This document shows positions 1-10,588 of a DNA stretch of 64,000 nt, in pieces; the stretch's first letter is position 1, and the number at the start of each line of letters is the position of its first letter. Made by a program: the position numbers and the translations under genes. Origin of the DNA: Epiperipatus broadwayi. Taxonomy: Eukaryota; Onychophora; Udeonychophora; Euonychophora; Peripatidae. The DNA is taken from assembly GCA_028023455.1 (NCBI GenBank), contig JAQFVV010006545.1:246001-310000 (forward strand). Direction: 5' to 3'. The notes under the pieces are model-generated. The model saw only the letters and a program-made list of their open reading frames with translations, had not been told where the DNA came from and did not search any database.

Positions 1-1009
1 AAGTCTATTTATACCTGCGAAGTGTTTTTGTTTTAATATCCTCCGGCAATACGTGTTGTCGAAATTCCTTTAGATTAATTATATGACAACGTGTTTTTCG
101 ATTGAATATTTGATTAGTAGTAGCTATTTTAAAATGTGTTGTTTTCATATCTTTAATTAGCAGTCCACCACTGTGTTTCTTTTAAATACATTTCATTTCA
201 ATATTTATTTATTTTTTTAATATTATTCTAACATGCATACTTTTGTTTACATTCTCACGCACTAATATAATCTATTATAATAAACTGGAATGAAAAGAGA
301 TTTTTATATTTTTTTTTAAACTTTTAATTTATAATAATAATACTCTTTAACTTTTATGAAACTCTTAGTTTGTTTTTTTTGTTTTTTATAGGAAAACTCC
401 CTCTCCCCTCTTTAAAGTAATTAATTGTAACTTTCAAATTCTTTTTTCCGAAAGATTTTGATAATAATTTTTATCCAAAATTATTTTATATACATGTGCC
501 AATTTGGCACATGTATATAAAATAATTTTGTATAAAAATTATTATCAAAATCTTTCGGAAAAAGGAATTTGAAAGTTACAATTAATTACTTTAAAGAGGG
601 GAGAGGGAGTTTTCCTATAAAAAACAAAAAAACAAACTAAGAGTTTCATAAAAGTTAAAGAATATTATTATTATTATAAATTAAAAGTTTAAAAAATATA
701 TAAAAATCTCTTTTCATTCCAGTTTATTGTAATAGATTATATTAGTGCGTGCGAATGTAAACAAAAGTATGCATGTAAGAATAATATAAAAAAAGAAAAA
801 TGAATAAAGAAATGAAATGTATTTCAAAAGAAACACAGTGGTGGACTGCTAATTAAAGATATGAAAACAACACATTTTAAAATAGCTACTACTAATAAAA
901 TATTCAATCGAAAAACACGTTGTCATAATAATTAATCTAAAGGAATTTCGACAACACGTATTGCCGGAGGATATTAAAACAAAAACACGTCGCAGGTATA
1001 AATAGACTT
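1..1009. repeat. Long palindrome: two LTR-A ends head to head
   Basis: The first 502 bases are the reverse complement of about 503-1009, with only small indels and scattered mismatches. The centre of symmetry is at 502/503, within a short palindrome TGTGCCAA/TTGGCACA. The right arm is the start of the LTR running on to 2064. The left arm is therefore the start of another LTR of the same family in the opposite orientation, cut by the window edge. A head-to-head insertion of two copies, or an assembly fold-back at the contig end, would both give this picture. Confidence 0.85.
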
Positions 1010-2064
1010 TTTTTTCGTTTATCAGACATTCAGTTGGAGTTTGAAATTCAGTCTAGTTTTACTGTGTCAGTTTACAGAAATGCAGTGCTGAAAAGCTTTT
1101 GGAAATATACGCTTGTGCTCCAGCCTTGTTAGTCCAATAAGACCATCAAAACCTGCCTGAGAAATAATGTCTGGATAACAACACAGAAACCCTCCGTCAA
1201 AACGTGCAGCTGTCTCCAAGAAGAAACCAACGGATTACCATAAATTCTCTTCCATAAACAAAATCTAACCGGTTAGATACAATCCATCAGAAGCAGCAGA
1301 AGTAGCCACCGACAAGAAAAAAAATCCTAGGTATCTGTTTTATTATTATTTACAAGTAGTAGTCACCACTGTAATCCGTAAATATTGAAGATTAACATTA
1401 TATGAACTCTATCATACATAAAAGGAACTATTGATGTGTGTGCGTGAGTTTCAAATGTTATTAATGCTTTATTATTATTTTTGCGAATGAGAGTTAATTT
1501 AAATGTCTAAGATTATGTTGCTTTGTTCATGAAATATCCTATCATATGTTAATTTAAAAAAAAATGTGCGTGTGTGAAATTTGGATTTATAAAATGTTTA
1601 GAATGCGTTTATGTTGGCTAGTAAATTATATTTAAACTTAATTGATGTTGATTGAAATAAATTATTTTTAAATTTAACTTGATCTGTCGGTCAATTCTTT
1701 TTATCAATCTCTTATTAACAATAAATATCATTGATTAAAATTAGACTGGGCTGGTTAAGGGAATTGTTTCGAGCGCTGGATTATGAGCCTACTACCCGAA
1801 TATGTTAGTCTTCAGACTAGCTGGCGCCCCGGGGTTTACCCCGAAACAAATAAAGTATTTGGATGGTAGGGGTTTGAATCTAGCAGCCGAGATGGGCCAT
1901 TGTTGATAGTTAAAGCTATTAATAAGATCTCCCATTTTGCTCGAACGTGCCGGTTCGTTCACCTAACCTTTATAATATTATAAATGTATTGTGAAGGAGT
2001 TTGAAACCGGCCAAAACTTATATATACGTATAAGTAGGTGGTTTCAGCGGTTCGACCCGGTACA
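496..2064 (+). mobile_element. LTR-A, 5' LTR
   Basis: This stretch matches 10589-12168 almost base for base over about 1.57 kb, with small indels. It begins TGTGCCAA (a shorter form of the TGTAATGTGCC start of the downstream copy) and ends GGTACA, giving TG...CA ends. It contains a TATA box with a likely initiator (997-1035) and a G+C-richer stretch at about 1741-2060 with AATAAAG. A primer-binding-site-like sequence follows at 2069. No coding frame of note lies inside. The 1.6-kb length is unusual but known for some Ty3/gypsy-type elements such as the Osvaldo/Ulysses group; family assignment is inference. Confidence 0.8.
997..1035 (+). promoter_or_regulatory. LTR-A promoter: TATA box and initiator
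   Basis: TATAAATA at 997-1004 is followed about 25-30 bp later by TCAGACATTCAGTTGGAG, a good initiator-like stretch. The same arrangement is conserved in the downstream LTR (TATAAATA at 11096-11103, then CATTCATTTTCAGTTGGAG). This would place the U3/R border near 1025. Inferred from motif and spacing only. Confidence 0.6.
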
Positions 2065-2068
2065 TAAA

Positions 2069-2096
2069 TGGCTTTACCCAACGTTTGGGGCTGAAC
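2069..2096 (+). other. Primer-binding site, tRNA-Lys type
   Basis: Four bases after the proposed LTR end comes TGGC, then CCCAACGT, then GGGGCTGAACC, with short insertions. This follows the order of the tRNA-Lys-complementary primer site TGGCGCCCAACGTGGGGC used by many LTR elements. The downstream LTR is followed by an undamaged TGGCGCCCAACG (12173-12184), which supports the reading. Confidence 0.6.
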
Positions 2097-2483
2097 CTAA
2101 GAAATAACAGTAAATAAATGTTTGTGTTTCTTGTTTAAAAATAAAAACCTTAAAGAAATCTAAATTACGTAGGTAAAAATGTATTAAATTAAAAATAAAA
2201 AAAAGAATTGACCGAATTTTTTTTTCTTACTTCTTTAAATGAAAAGAGATTTTGTGCTATTTACGTTCTGTTTAAATAAATGACAGTTGGGTGTTTGGGC
2301 GGAGTTAAAGCATTAAGATCGGGTAGGATAAACGGACAAAGGAGAGCGGAGTCAGCGTGTATTTCCAGTTTAGAAAGAAATAAATAAAATAGAAATTAGT
2401 AAACTTATTAAAATAAAACGGTATCAAAAATAATGATAAAAAAGTGTTTAAAATTATAAATTTGAAAATAAAATAAAGCCAAA
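2097..2483 (+). other. LTR-A 5' leader
   Basis: AT-rich untranslated leader between the primer-binding site and the first frame. It holds a G+C-richer patch at 2287-2370 containing GGGTGTTTGGGCGGAGTT, as expected for a packaging or dimerisation leader. No other feature is visible. Confidence 0.4.
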
Positions 2484-3281
2484 ATGGAGACTCAAGGTAA
2501 AAATATAGAAAATATCCCGAACAAAGAAAAAAGGGAAATCATAGCTTTATTAACTTGCATGTTCGAAAAACAAAAAGAAACAGCAGAAGAATATAAAAAA
2601 ATAGCCGAAGAGCTTAAAAACCAAAATAATGAAATGAAGAGTAAATTGGAAGGGCAAGCTGAAATGCTTGAAAAGCTAAAGGACCGGATCGAAATGGGCC
2701 AGAATAAAATAAAAGAAGAAATTAGGGAAGAAATAGTTGAAATTAAAACACAAGTAGAGAATAAAATAGAGACTGCTTACCAAGCAATAGAAAAAAATAA
2801 GATAGAAGATAGAAAAATAATTGAAGAAATAAAAGTTGAAGTTACAAATTTAACTGTGAAAGTAAATCAAATAAATCGTAGTCAAAATAGCCCACAGACT
2901 GAAATAGAAAGTAAAGCAGAACAGGATAGTGCTAACACAGAGAAAAAAATAGATCAAGAAATAGAAGAGAGACATAAGTTCAAGTTAGAAAATAGCGTAG
3001 AAAAGTTTTCACAAAAATTTAAAAAGGTTAATGTAAAAGTTCGTATTTGTTTTAAACATAGATTTAAAACAAAGAGAAAGCGTAAAAAAAAATATTCACG
3101 GTTAGAAAAAATACGGAGGTCTGTGAAGCTTAAAAATTTTCTAATTTACAAGGCAGAAAATAAAACGGAAAGAAAAAGAGATAAAATAGATTTTAATCCA
3201 GAGATAGAAGTGAGAATATGGAGTATAATTTATGTTAGTGAGTTAGTAGAAAGAAAGAAGGAACCACCGGACATAGTTTAA
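2484..3281 (+). CDS. LTR-A gag-like coiled-coil protein
   Basis: A 265-residue frame starts at ATG after CCAAA, about 400 bp downstream of the primer-binding site, which is where gag is expected. The first 150 residues are very rich in Lys and Glu with heptad-like spacing of Ile/Leu and should form a long coiled coil. The last third is basic (KRKRKKKYSRLEK near residue 200). It ends in EPPDIV, resembling the EPPDKN that ends the minus-strand gag fragment at 5351 and a short plus-strand frame at 8522, and the DNA after all three is related. No CCHC knuckle, protease, reverse transcriptase or integrase frame follows. Role as gag is inferred from position and the shared C-terminus; it is much shorter than an ordinary gag and is probably deleted in its capsid part. 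Confidence 0.55.
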   Translation: METQGKNIENIPNKEKREIIALLTCMFEKQKETAEEYKKIAEELKNQNNEMKSKLEGQAEMLEKLKDRIEMGQNKIKEEIREEIVEIKTQVENKIETAYQAIEKNKIEDRKIIEEIKVEVTNLTVKVNQINRSQNSPQTEIESKAEQDSANTEKKIDQEIEERHKFKLENSVEKFSQKFKKVNVKVRICFKHRFKTKRKRKKKYSRLEKIRRSVKLKNFLIYKAENKTERKRDKIDFNPEIEVRIWSIIYVSELVERKKEPPDIV

Positions 3282-3479
3282 AAGTTAGTAATCGGGCGGA
3301 ATAGTAAAGGAAATAAACAAAAAGGACCGGAAATGGACAATGAACTCGAATATGATTATTCTAACGTCAATAATTTGTTAAATTTAAATCTGAAACTTCT
3401 ATTTAAAATTAAAATAATAAATCAAAAATAAATGAATGATGATAAATTAAAGTTAATCTTAGTAAATAAATAACAATCT

Positions 3480-4229
3480 TAGAGTTTTTAAAATGTTAAA
3501 GGAACGATAAAATGATTTATGTCAAAACCCTCGATTATGTCTTATCGATTCTATTGATATCCCAGCTCATAAGTCTAGAACCTAGCGGAGCGTGACATTC
3601 ACAAAATAAATGTGTAAAATCAAAATAGACAAACGAAATGAAAATGTTTTTTTTTTTAAATGAAATAAATAAGTGTATAATGAACGTATTAATGGAAATA
3701 AAACATTATTAAATAAAGTTAAAAAAAAAAAAAAAGGAAAAAAAAAGAAAAGGGTATTAAATTAGGATTGAGGTGTGTGCGAGTATTTGGGCAAGGAGAT
3801 AAATTCCAGGCCTGACTTTTGTTGGATTGAGCCTTGTCTTGCGGTGACTTTGTTCTACAGATGGGTAGTGCGAAAAATAATTAATATTGATGATGATGCG
3901 CCAGTAGAAAAGTCCTGGCATATAAAAATTAATAAATCTGGAGGAAAGTCCCAGTAACCAAATAAAATAAATGTTTTAGTAAGTCGAATGTGCAGTAGAG
4001 ATAGTCCTGCCATTCGCAATTTTAAAGTCCCTTTTCATGAGCGTTGTGCACAACAGTGGCCCATGCTGTAGTCACGACTTCCGCAAGAAATTAAAAGTTG
4101 GTTTAAATCAGCACAAAGTCGATCTGTGTGTTGAATTGCCTTATATTTTGCTGCCTACTTCTCTTAATATTACATGCACTCTAGAAAAATAAGAATTTGA
4201 AATGGTCAATACTTAGGAAAAGTGATCAA
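3480..4229 (+). repeat. Module A, copy 1, of LTR-A internal DNA
   Basis: Matches about 8690-9638 in the same orientation, from AACAATCTTAGAG through to AAAAGTGATCAA. It includes one copy of a tandem unit built on CGATTATGTCTTATCGATT...GATATCCCAGCTCATAAGTCTAGAAC, an A-rich stretch, and a short conserved frame (3775-3957). The end at 4229 is a sharp junction: downstream sequence switches to inverted module B. Confidence 0.8.
3775..3957 (+). CDS. Small conserved frame in module A, function unknown
   Basis: A 60-codon frame starting with ATG-less context (GTG) is shared with 9146-9343. The two predicted peptides differ at two early positions, Glu/Lys and Ala/Thr, both from G-to-A changes, and at the tail. 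Residues are mixed, with VVRKIINIDDDAPVEKSW in the middle. I do not recognise it. It could be a leftover of a pol or accessory region, or simply non-coding DNA that happens to be open. Confidence 0.25.
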   Translation: MCEYLGKEINSRPDFCWIEPCLAVTLFYRWVVRKIINIDDDAPVEKSWHIKINKSGGKSQ

Positions 4230-5330
4230 AAGGATATCTGGATAAATACATTTAAGATACTCATCATAAGGTATCGTATTTACCGAATATTACAGTGTAT
4301 GTGCGCGTATATACCCATGCATACTTACCTACTCGTACTACACATTAAACTGACTTTATACTTTTATTACTAATCTTATAATATTATTTGTAAATCGTTA
4401 CGAACATCTTTATTTAACACATGTGTATATGTGCAGCATAATTCTACACCTACTAATATTCTAGATATCGAGTTATTACTGGACTTGCTTACAGGGAATC
4501 TATAATAACTAAACCCCTTTTTGCACTCACCATAAGATGCAGCAGTACCAAGAAAATAACCTAAAAGGATATCTGGATAAATACATTTAAGATACTCATC
4601 ATAAGGTATCGTATTTACCGAATATTTCAGTGTATGTGCGCGTATATACCCATGCCTACTTACAACTTTATTTTAAATTCATATGAACGTTAGTTTAACA
4701 TTTTTTTTTTTTTTTTCTGATCTCACACATTATTTTCAAAACTTTGTGAACATTATTAAATATTAGTTTTACGATACTATTTTTAAACCATCACGGACAT
4801 CAGTTTACATATTTATTTATATTACGGAATCATATTTTAAATCATTTACTAATGTTTTATTTTCATTAACACTTTCCTTATACACTTATTTATTTAGTTT
4901 TTTTTTAAAAAAAACATTTTCATTTCGTTTGTCTATTTTGATTTTACACATTTATTTTATTTGTGTCACGCTCCGCTATGTTCTAGACTTATGAGCTAGG
5001 ATATCAATATAATCGATAAGACATAATCGAGGGTTTTTGACATAATCATTTTGCTTGTCTAATTTTTTTTTTTTTTTACATTATTTATTTTGTTTGTCAC
5101 GCTCCGCTATGTTCTAGACTTATGAGCTGGGATATCAATATAATCGATAAGACATAATCGAGGGTTTTGACATTTTAAAAACTCTAAGATTATTATATAT
5201 TTACTATTATAACCTTTAATCTTTCTTAATTATTCGAACTAACTTGATACTCATTTATCTTTTTTAAATCCTAGCAAACAATGTCCATTTTTCCGAGTCC
5301 ATGGTCGATAATACTTGGTCAAACCGGCAA
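4230..5330 (-). repeat. Inverted modules B and A of LTR-A
   Basis: 4230-4660 is the reverse complement of the tandem B units at 9830-10490 (unit about 330 bp, seen here as starts near 4231 and 4562). 4900-5180 is the reverse complement of two tandem A units (compare 8750-8960), with GTCACGCTCCGCTATGTTC occurring twice. 5180-5330 mirrors 8530-8700. Together they form the left arm of a large interrupted inverted repeat whose right arm is about 8480-10490. Confidence 0.8.
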
Positions 5331-5350
5331 ATCCGTCAGATTACATATTT

Positions 5351-5812
5351 TTAATTTTTGTCTGGCGGTTCTCTATCATATTTTTGTTTTCGCATATAGC
5401 CACTCGTGCTGGGGGATTGAGAATCACCCCTGGGCCTTTCCTTAACTCTAGTATGCGAGATGTCAGGATCGCTGTCGGTTCTTCGAAAGATTCTTGTTCT
5501 CTCGGGACTATTAGAATAGCGTCTCCTCCGGGGACTCCCCGAATTCCACCTACGTCTATACCCTACGGCGTTTACAGCCGGCTCTCTAAGTTGGGGTTTG
5601 AATCCCCTATCTCTCGTGTCACCCGTTGGTCTAGTTCTGTCGAAAGCGCTCAACAATTCCGCCATTTGTTCCACTGTTTTCCTTTCAGTCCCTATGAGCA
5701 TTTGCTCGACATTATGAGGAAAACTATGGCGGACTATCCTGACAATTTGTTGTTCAGATAGAGGGTCTCCCACTTCGTTTGGATCGTTATAATTGGCGTC
5801 CCAAGTGTGGCC
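5351..5812 (-). pseudogene. Gag fragment, LTR-A type
   Basis: On the minus strand an open stretch runs from just after a stop near 5815 to the TAA before 5351. It reads through DPNEVGDPLSEQQIVRIV, then a region with EQMLIG and TVEQMAELLSAFDR, and then an Arg/Ser/Pro-rich tail with RRRWNSGSPRRRR. The first part resembles the C-terminal capsid region of retrotransposon gag proteins, where a two-helix block precedes a basic, disordered nucleocapsid. It ends EPPDKN. No CCHC knuckle is present. The N-terminal part is missing: the frame is cut at about 5815, where LTR-B internal sequence begins. An overlapping plus-strand frame at 5315-5761 is a shadow. Confidence 0.65.
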
Positions 5813-6385
5813 TTACCTCAGAGATTGACCCTGAGAAGAGGAATTAATGCTGAAATTTCCGATCTTTAATAAACCACAAATACCCTGAGCAAATTTTATC
5901 AAAATGAATGTTTTATCTGCTTACATAAGTCGGATATTTTTAAATTTTATAAAAGCACTGCCAGCAAGAAATTGCGCATATATATTAAATAAAAGAAAGT
6001 ATAAATAATTTTAAAGCTAATTTATGTAAATTAAAAAGAAAATCAAAAGGTTGCATTGGATATGTTTTTTTTTTTTTTTGTTAATATATATTTATGCGTT
6101 AACGTGTATAGGCGCACAGCCACGGAAGTTTATGATCGAAATGTGGTACCTTACGATGAGTACCGTTGGGAATTTACGTCAGTGTAATCCTATTTATGCA
6201 TTTCAATCAGTCATAAATAAGTTGGTGGTAGTTATAATTGTGCTGCAAATATACACGTATAAATCCATTATCTTGGAACATATTTATCTCAATGCAACCT
6301 TCCTAAATAAGTTAAATAATTTGTTTGTCATGCCGTAAGTAGAAATCAAATGGATAAAATAAAATAGAATTCTCGGGGGGAGGGG
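5794..6385 (+). mobile_element. LTR-B copy 1: internal region
   Basis: TGGCGTCCCAAG at 5794-5805 looks like a primer-binding site, and the stretch up to a G-run (TCGGGGGGAGGGG, 6373-6385, a polypurine tract) matches, in inverse, 49383-49910. Shared landmarks are AATAAACCACAAATACCCTGAGCAAA near 5870 and the block with GTACCTTACGATGAGTACC near 6150. The region is only about 590 bp, contains no gag or pol, and its frame at 6051 is not conserved in the other copy. The module around 6100-6260 is a diverged B unit. Confidence 0.65.
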
Positions 6386-8040
6386 TGTTAACGTAAATGG
6401 TCCTTAGGTAGGCGATGGTCAACATTTTCTTTTTCTTTTTGTATATAGTTTTTTGTAAAATTATTAACTGAATGTTTGTAAATTTTGTTAATACCGTAAT
6501 TACTAACCCTAAGTAAAATATTTTTTTTTTTTGATCATTTTTTTTTTTAAGTAACTTTACTGATATGTAACGAGCACAGACGTTCGTTACATTGTTTTTT
6601 TTATATATATTATTAAACAAGTTAAAATAAAAAGTTCGCATTTAAAAACTTTCTTTAAAAATTAAAAATTGAAATTAAAATATCGTCTTAAACTCTTATA
6701 TATTAAGTCGCACAGATAATAAAAATTATTAAAATAAAATTTTTATTAAAGAAAAAGGTATTTTTAAAACTAAATTTTAAAAAGATTTGGAGATAAAATT
6801 ATATCTCTAAATCTGTCTTTAAATATATTTTTGATTTGGAAAACAGGGTAATTAATTAGAAATGGAAATGATTGTTAATTAATTAAATGTAAACCAGCCT
6901 TGAGCATTTAAATGAAATAACTTCAGTCAGATAGAAAGAAAACAATAGAAACGGATTAGCCAATGAAAGAAATCCATTTGGGAAATCGGACCTCAGCGAA
7001 AGGATCATTACATCCATGACGCAATGTTAATTCAATCCTTTGACAAAAATATAAAAAGGACAAGTTTTGGAAAGCATAAGTTAGTGACTGGAAATTGATT
7101 ATTACGATGTGACTATATGTAGTAGTACGGAGTTGGAGGAATTGACAGACGCACGGTCAATTCTTTCAGCTGTTAAAGAAGGGAGAAATGAACTATCGTT
7201 TCCTACATTGAGGACCAACTAAATTAAAAAACCCTCCGAATGAATAAATAAAACAACAGCTAAATGGATACCAATTTTAGGACGGCGTGGGAATTTACGT
7301 TCATGGCAAGCAACGGATAAAGTTGGACGTTTTAAAATCGTAAGAACTTATATATTCACTTGAAACAATAAGAACTCTAAATTTTAAAACTTTTTAGTAA
7401 ATAATGCAATAGAATCCTATCTGACCAAACTAAATTAATAATGTTATTTGATGTATTTTTTTATTATTTATTTTGTAAAATCATTTCCATTTATTTATTT
7501 TTTGTTCTTTAAGTTTTATTATGATTTTTGTTTTCCGTTAAATTAATTATAAAAATGTTAAACTTAAGTCGGGCGTGAATGGCTGTATAGATTTGTAAAG
7601 TTATATTAGGGGAGGGTAATCTTAGGTTATTTATGTCGTTGTGAGATTGGGTCAATGGATTGGATATATTGATGTAGTTAGTAAATGTAATCGGAGATTC
7701 GCTACTGGCAGAATCGTTTATATATACGCCGCACTCACCCGTTTGCCTATGGAAGGAATTATAAGACGGAGAACGCAGTTCCTTTCTATGGAGTTTTTTT
7801 TTTTTATTGTTCTTCTCGTTAGATAGATGTAATATTCCTATCTGATTGAGAGTCAATGTCTTTCTTAATTCTTTTGGTGCTGCCGTATTTCGTATTACAT
7901 TGAATACATCGATATATCAGATGGATTGATGACAGTTTGACGGCGAATTTTAGCCTAAGGTTAAATAGGGATAGAATATTTTAATTTCAATGCAAATCTA
8001 TGTAGTATTCATGCCCGACCCTAAATAAAAATGCATTAAA
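6386..8040 (+). mobile_element. LTR-B copy 1: LTR, 3' end unclear
   Basis: Begins TGTTAACGTAAATGG directly after the polypurine tract. It is the diverged inverse of the LTRs at 47293-49382 and 49911-51864; clear anchor blocks are at 7280-7310, 7720-7830 and 7890-7990. TATAAAAAGG near 7049 is a possible promoter. Similarity fades after about 8035, so the LTR end is lost or heavily diverged. Frames at 7509-7856 and 7641-7826 are chance openings inside the LTR. Confidence 0.6.
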
Positions 8041-8099
8041 TTTAAGTTGTTTATAGACGCTTGCATGGATTGTTTATCGGTTAACTATGTTTTGCGTTT

Positions 8100-8480
8100 T
8101 CATATTTGATCAAAATATATAGACATTCGATAAATAATGATACCTTACGGTGAGTATCTAAAATGTATTTATTCGGATGTCTTTTAAGTTATTGGTGACG
8201 ATGCAAGTATCTTACGATGAATACTGGAGGGTTTCTTATAATTCCCTATGCAATTGTCAGTAATCAATAATTTTGTATTTTGATCGTTTATGTTTACTTT
8301 GAAATGTTTTTGCACATTACAAATAACTCCATGAGTCATCGTCGGAAATACATTTATAAAAAAAATCAGATGATTTACAAAAGCCCATATAGTATAGTCC
8401 ATCAAACTGACTTCAATGCCTTTGTGATAGCCAAAGGTAATATAGAAAAAGGAACGTTTAACACTAGATCACTAAAGTTA
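8100..8480 (+). repeat. Diverged module B unit and unassigned DNA
   Basis: 8135-8260 matches the B unit: ATACCTTACGGTGAGTATC, then TGTATTTATTCGGATGTC, then GTATCTTACGATGAATAC, following the order seen at 9945-10040. The remaining bases up to 8480 show nothing I can assign, although the frame ending EPPDKN at 8522 begins within them. Confidence 0.55.
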
Positions 8481-9640
8481 TTTGGAGGGCTGAATAATAA
8501 AGAACCGCCAGACAAAAATTAAAAATATGGGTATGTAATCTGACGGATTCGCCAGTTTGACCTAGTTTATAACGACCATGGATTCGGAATAATGGAAAAT
8601 GTTTAACAAAGTTTAAGGAAATAAATGTAAAAATGAGTATCAAGTTAGTTTGAATAATTAAGAATGATTAAAGTTAATAATAGTAAATAAATAACAATTT
8701 TAGAGTTTTTAAAATGTCAAAGCAATGATAAAATGATTTATGTCAAAAGATTATGTCTTATCGATTATATTGATATCCCAGCTCATAAGTCTAGAACATA
8801 GCGGAGCATGACGCAAACAAAATAAATATGTAAAATCAAATTAGACAAACAAAATGATTATGTCAAAAATCCTCGATTATGTCTTATCGATTATATTGAT
8901 ACCCCAGCTCATAAGTCTAGAACATAGCGGAGCGTGACGCAAACAAAACAAATGTGTAAAATCAAAATAGTCAAGCAAAATGAAAATGTTTTTTTTTTTT
9001 AAAAAAAAAAAAAAAAGAGAGTAAAATAACGCTTTAAAAATAAAAATGAAATAAATAAGTGTATAATGAACGTATTAATGGAAATAAAACATTATCAAAT
9101 AAAGTTAAAAAAAAAAAGAAAAGTGTATTAAATTAGGATTGAGGTGTGTGCGAGTATTTGGGCAAGGAGATAAATTCCAGGCCTGACTTTTGTTGGATTA
9201 AGCCTTGTCTTACGGTGACTTTGTTCTACAGATGGGTAGTGCGAAAAATAATTAATATTGATGATGATGCGCCAGTAGAAAAGTCCTGGCATATAAAAAT
9301 TAATAAATCTGGAGGAAAAATTCCCAGTAACCAAATAAAATAAATATTTTAGTAAGTCGAATGTGCAGTAGAGATAGTCCTGCCATTCGCAATCTTAAAG
9401 TCCCTTTTCATGATCCGTTGTGCACAACAGTTGCCCATGCTGTAGTCACGACTTCCGCAAGAAATTAAAAGTTGGTTTAAATCAGCACAAAGTCGATCTG
9501 TGTGTTGAATTGCCTTATACTTTGCTGCCTACTTCTCTTAATATTACATTTATTACCTAATGATGAAAATAAAAACTAAAAATGCACTCTAGAAAAATAA
9601 GAATTTGAAATGGTCAATACTTAGGAAAAGTGATCAACGC
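8481..9640 (+). repeat. Gag tail plus module A, copy 2
   Basis: 8481-8520 encodes the gag C-terminal EPPDKN and is followed by DNA that mirrors 5180-5370. Two tandem A units lie at about 8750-8835 and 8868-8950. The rest is a direct copy of 3600-4229, including the short conserved frame at 9146-9343 (see 3775-3957). This is the ordinary order of LTR-A internal DNA. Confidence 0.75.
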
Positions 9641-9829
9641 ACATGTTAATCAAGAAAAATGTTCGTAAATAAATAAGTAGGTCAAATAGTTAAAATAAAC
9701 TCGATAAAATCAAGATAAATAAATAAGCGTAAATAAATCTATAGTAAATAATAATGAAGAATGACTCGTAATAAACTAATCGATTTTTTTTTTTTTACAC
9801 GCATGTTAAATAAAGATGTTCGTAATGAT
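9641..9829 (+). other. LTR-A internal spacer
   Basis: AT-rich stretch with repeated AAATAAATAAG-type words; no gene or named motif seen. It links module A to the tandem B units. Confidence 0.3.
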
Positions 9830-10490
9830 TTACAAATAATATTATAAGATTAGTAATAAAAATATAAAATCAATCTAATGTGTATTAAGAGTGTGTAAGT
9901 ATACATGGGTATATATGCGCACATACACTGGTAATATTCGGTAAATACGATACCTTATGATGAGTATCTTAAATGTATTTATCCAGATATCCTTTTAGGT
10001 TATTTTCTTGGTACTGCTGCACCTTATGATTGAGTGCAAAAAGGGACTTATTTATTATAGATTCCCTGTAAGCAAGTCCAGTAATAACTCGATATCTAGA
10101 ATATTAGTAGGTGTAGAATTATGCTGCACGTATACACATGTGTTAAATAAAGATGTTCGTAACGATTTACAAATAATATTATAAGATTAGTAATAAAAAT
10201 ATAAAGTCAATCTAATGTGTATTAAGAGTGTGTAAGTATGCATGGGTATATACGCGCACATACACTGGTAATATTCGGTAAATATGATACCTCATGATGC
10301 GTATCTTAAATGTATTTATCCAGATATCCTTTTAGGTTATTTTCTTGGTACTGCTGCACCTTATGATGAGTGCAAAAAGGGATTTATTTATTATAGATTC
10401 CCTGTAAGCAAGTCCAGTAATAACTCGATATCTAGAATATTAGTAGGTGTAGAATTATGCTGCACGTATACACATGTGTAGGAATTATCT
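9830..10490 (+). repeat. Module B, two tandem units of about 330 bp
   Basis: Two nearly identical units (about 9820-10145 and 10155-10485) both run from GATGTTCGTAA...GATTTACAAATAATATTATAAG to GCTGCACGTATACACATGTG. Each carries two copies of a shorter motif, ATACCTTATGATGAGTATC and CACCTTATGATGAGTG. An inverted pair lies at 4230-4660, and diverged units lie at 8135-8260, 6100-6260 and 49440-49670 (inverse). The module sits just upstream of the polypurine tract in both LTR families. Confidence 0.8.
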
Positions 10491-10572
10491 AAAATAAAAA
10501 AAATTAATAAATCTTTATAGTCAACAATTAAAATTGCAAGAGATAAAATGGTCAAAAATGACGCATTTTACT

Positions 10573-10588
10573 CTAAAACGGAGGGGGG
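10573..10588 (+). other. Polypurine tract of LTR-A
   Basis: AAAACGGAGGGGGG immediately precedes the TGTAAT start of the downstream LTR, the expected position and composition for the plus-strand primer of reverse transcription. Confidence 0.7.

Noticed and set aside
1741-1890. Pol III A-box-like TGGTTAAGGG and B-box-like GGTTTGAATCT inside the LTR
   Set aside because: Spacing is about 115 bp and no tRNA fold can be drawn; the TATA/initiator promoter explains LTR transcription better.
5315-5761. Plus-strand 148-codon frame with a hydrophobic start
   Set aside because: It overlaps the minus-strand gag fragment, whose composition and domain pattern are coherent; this one is its antisense shadow.
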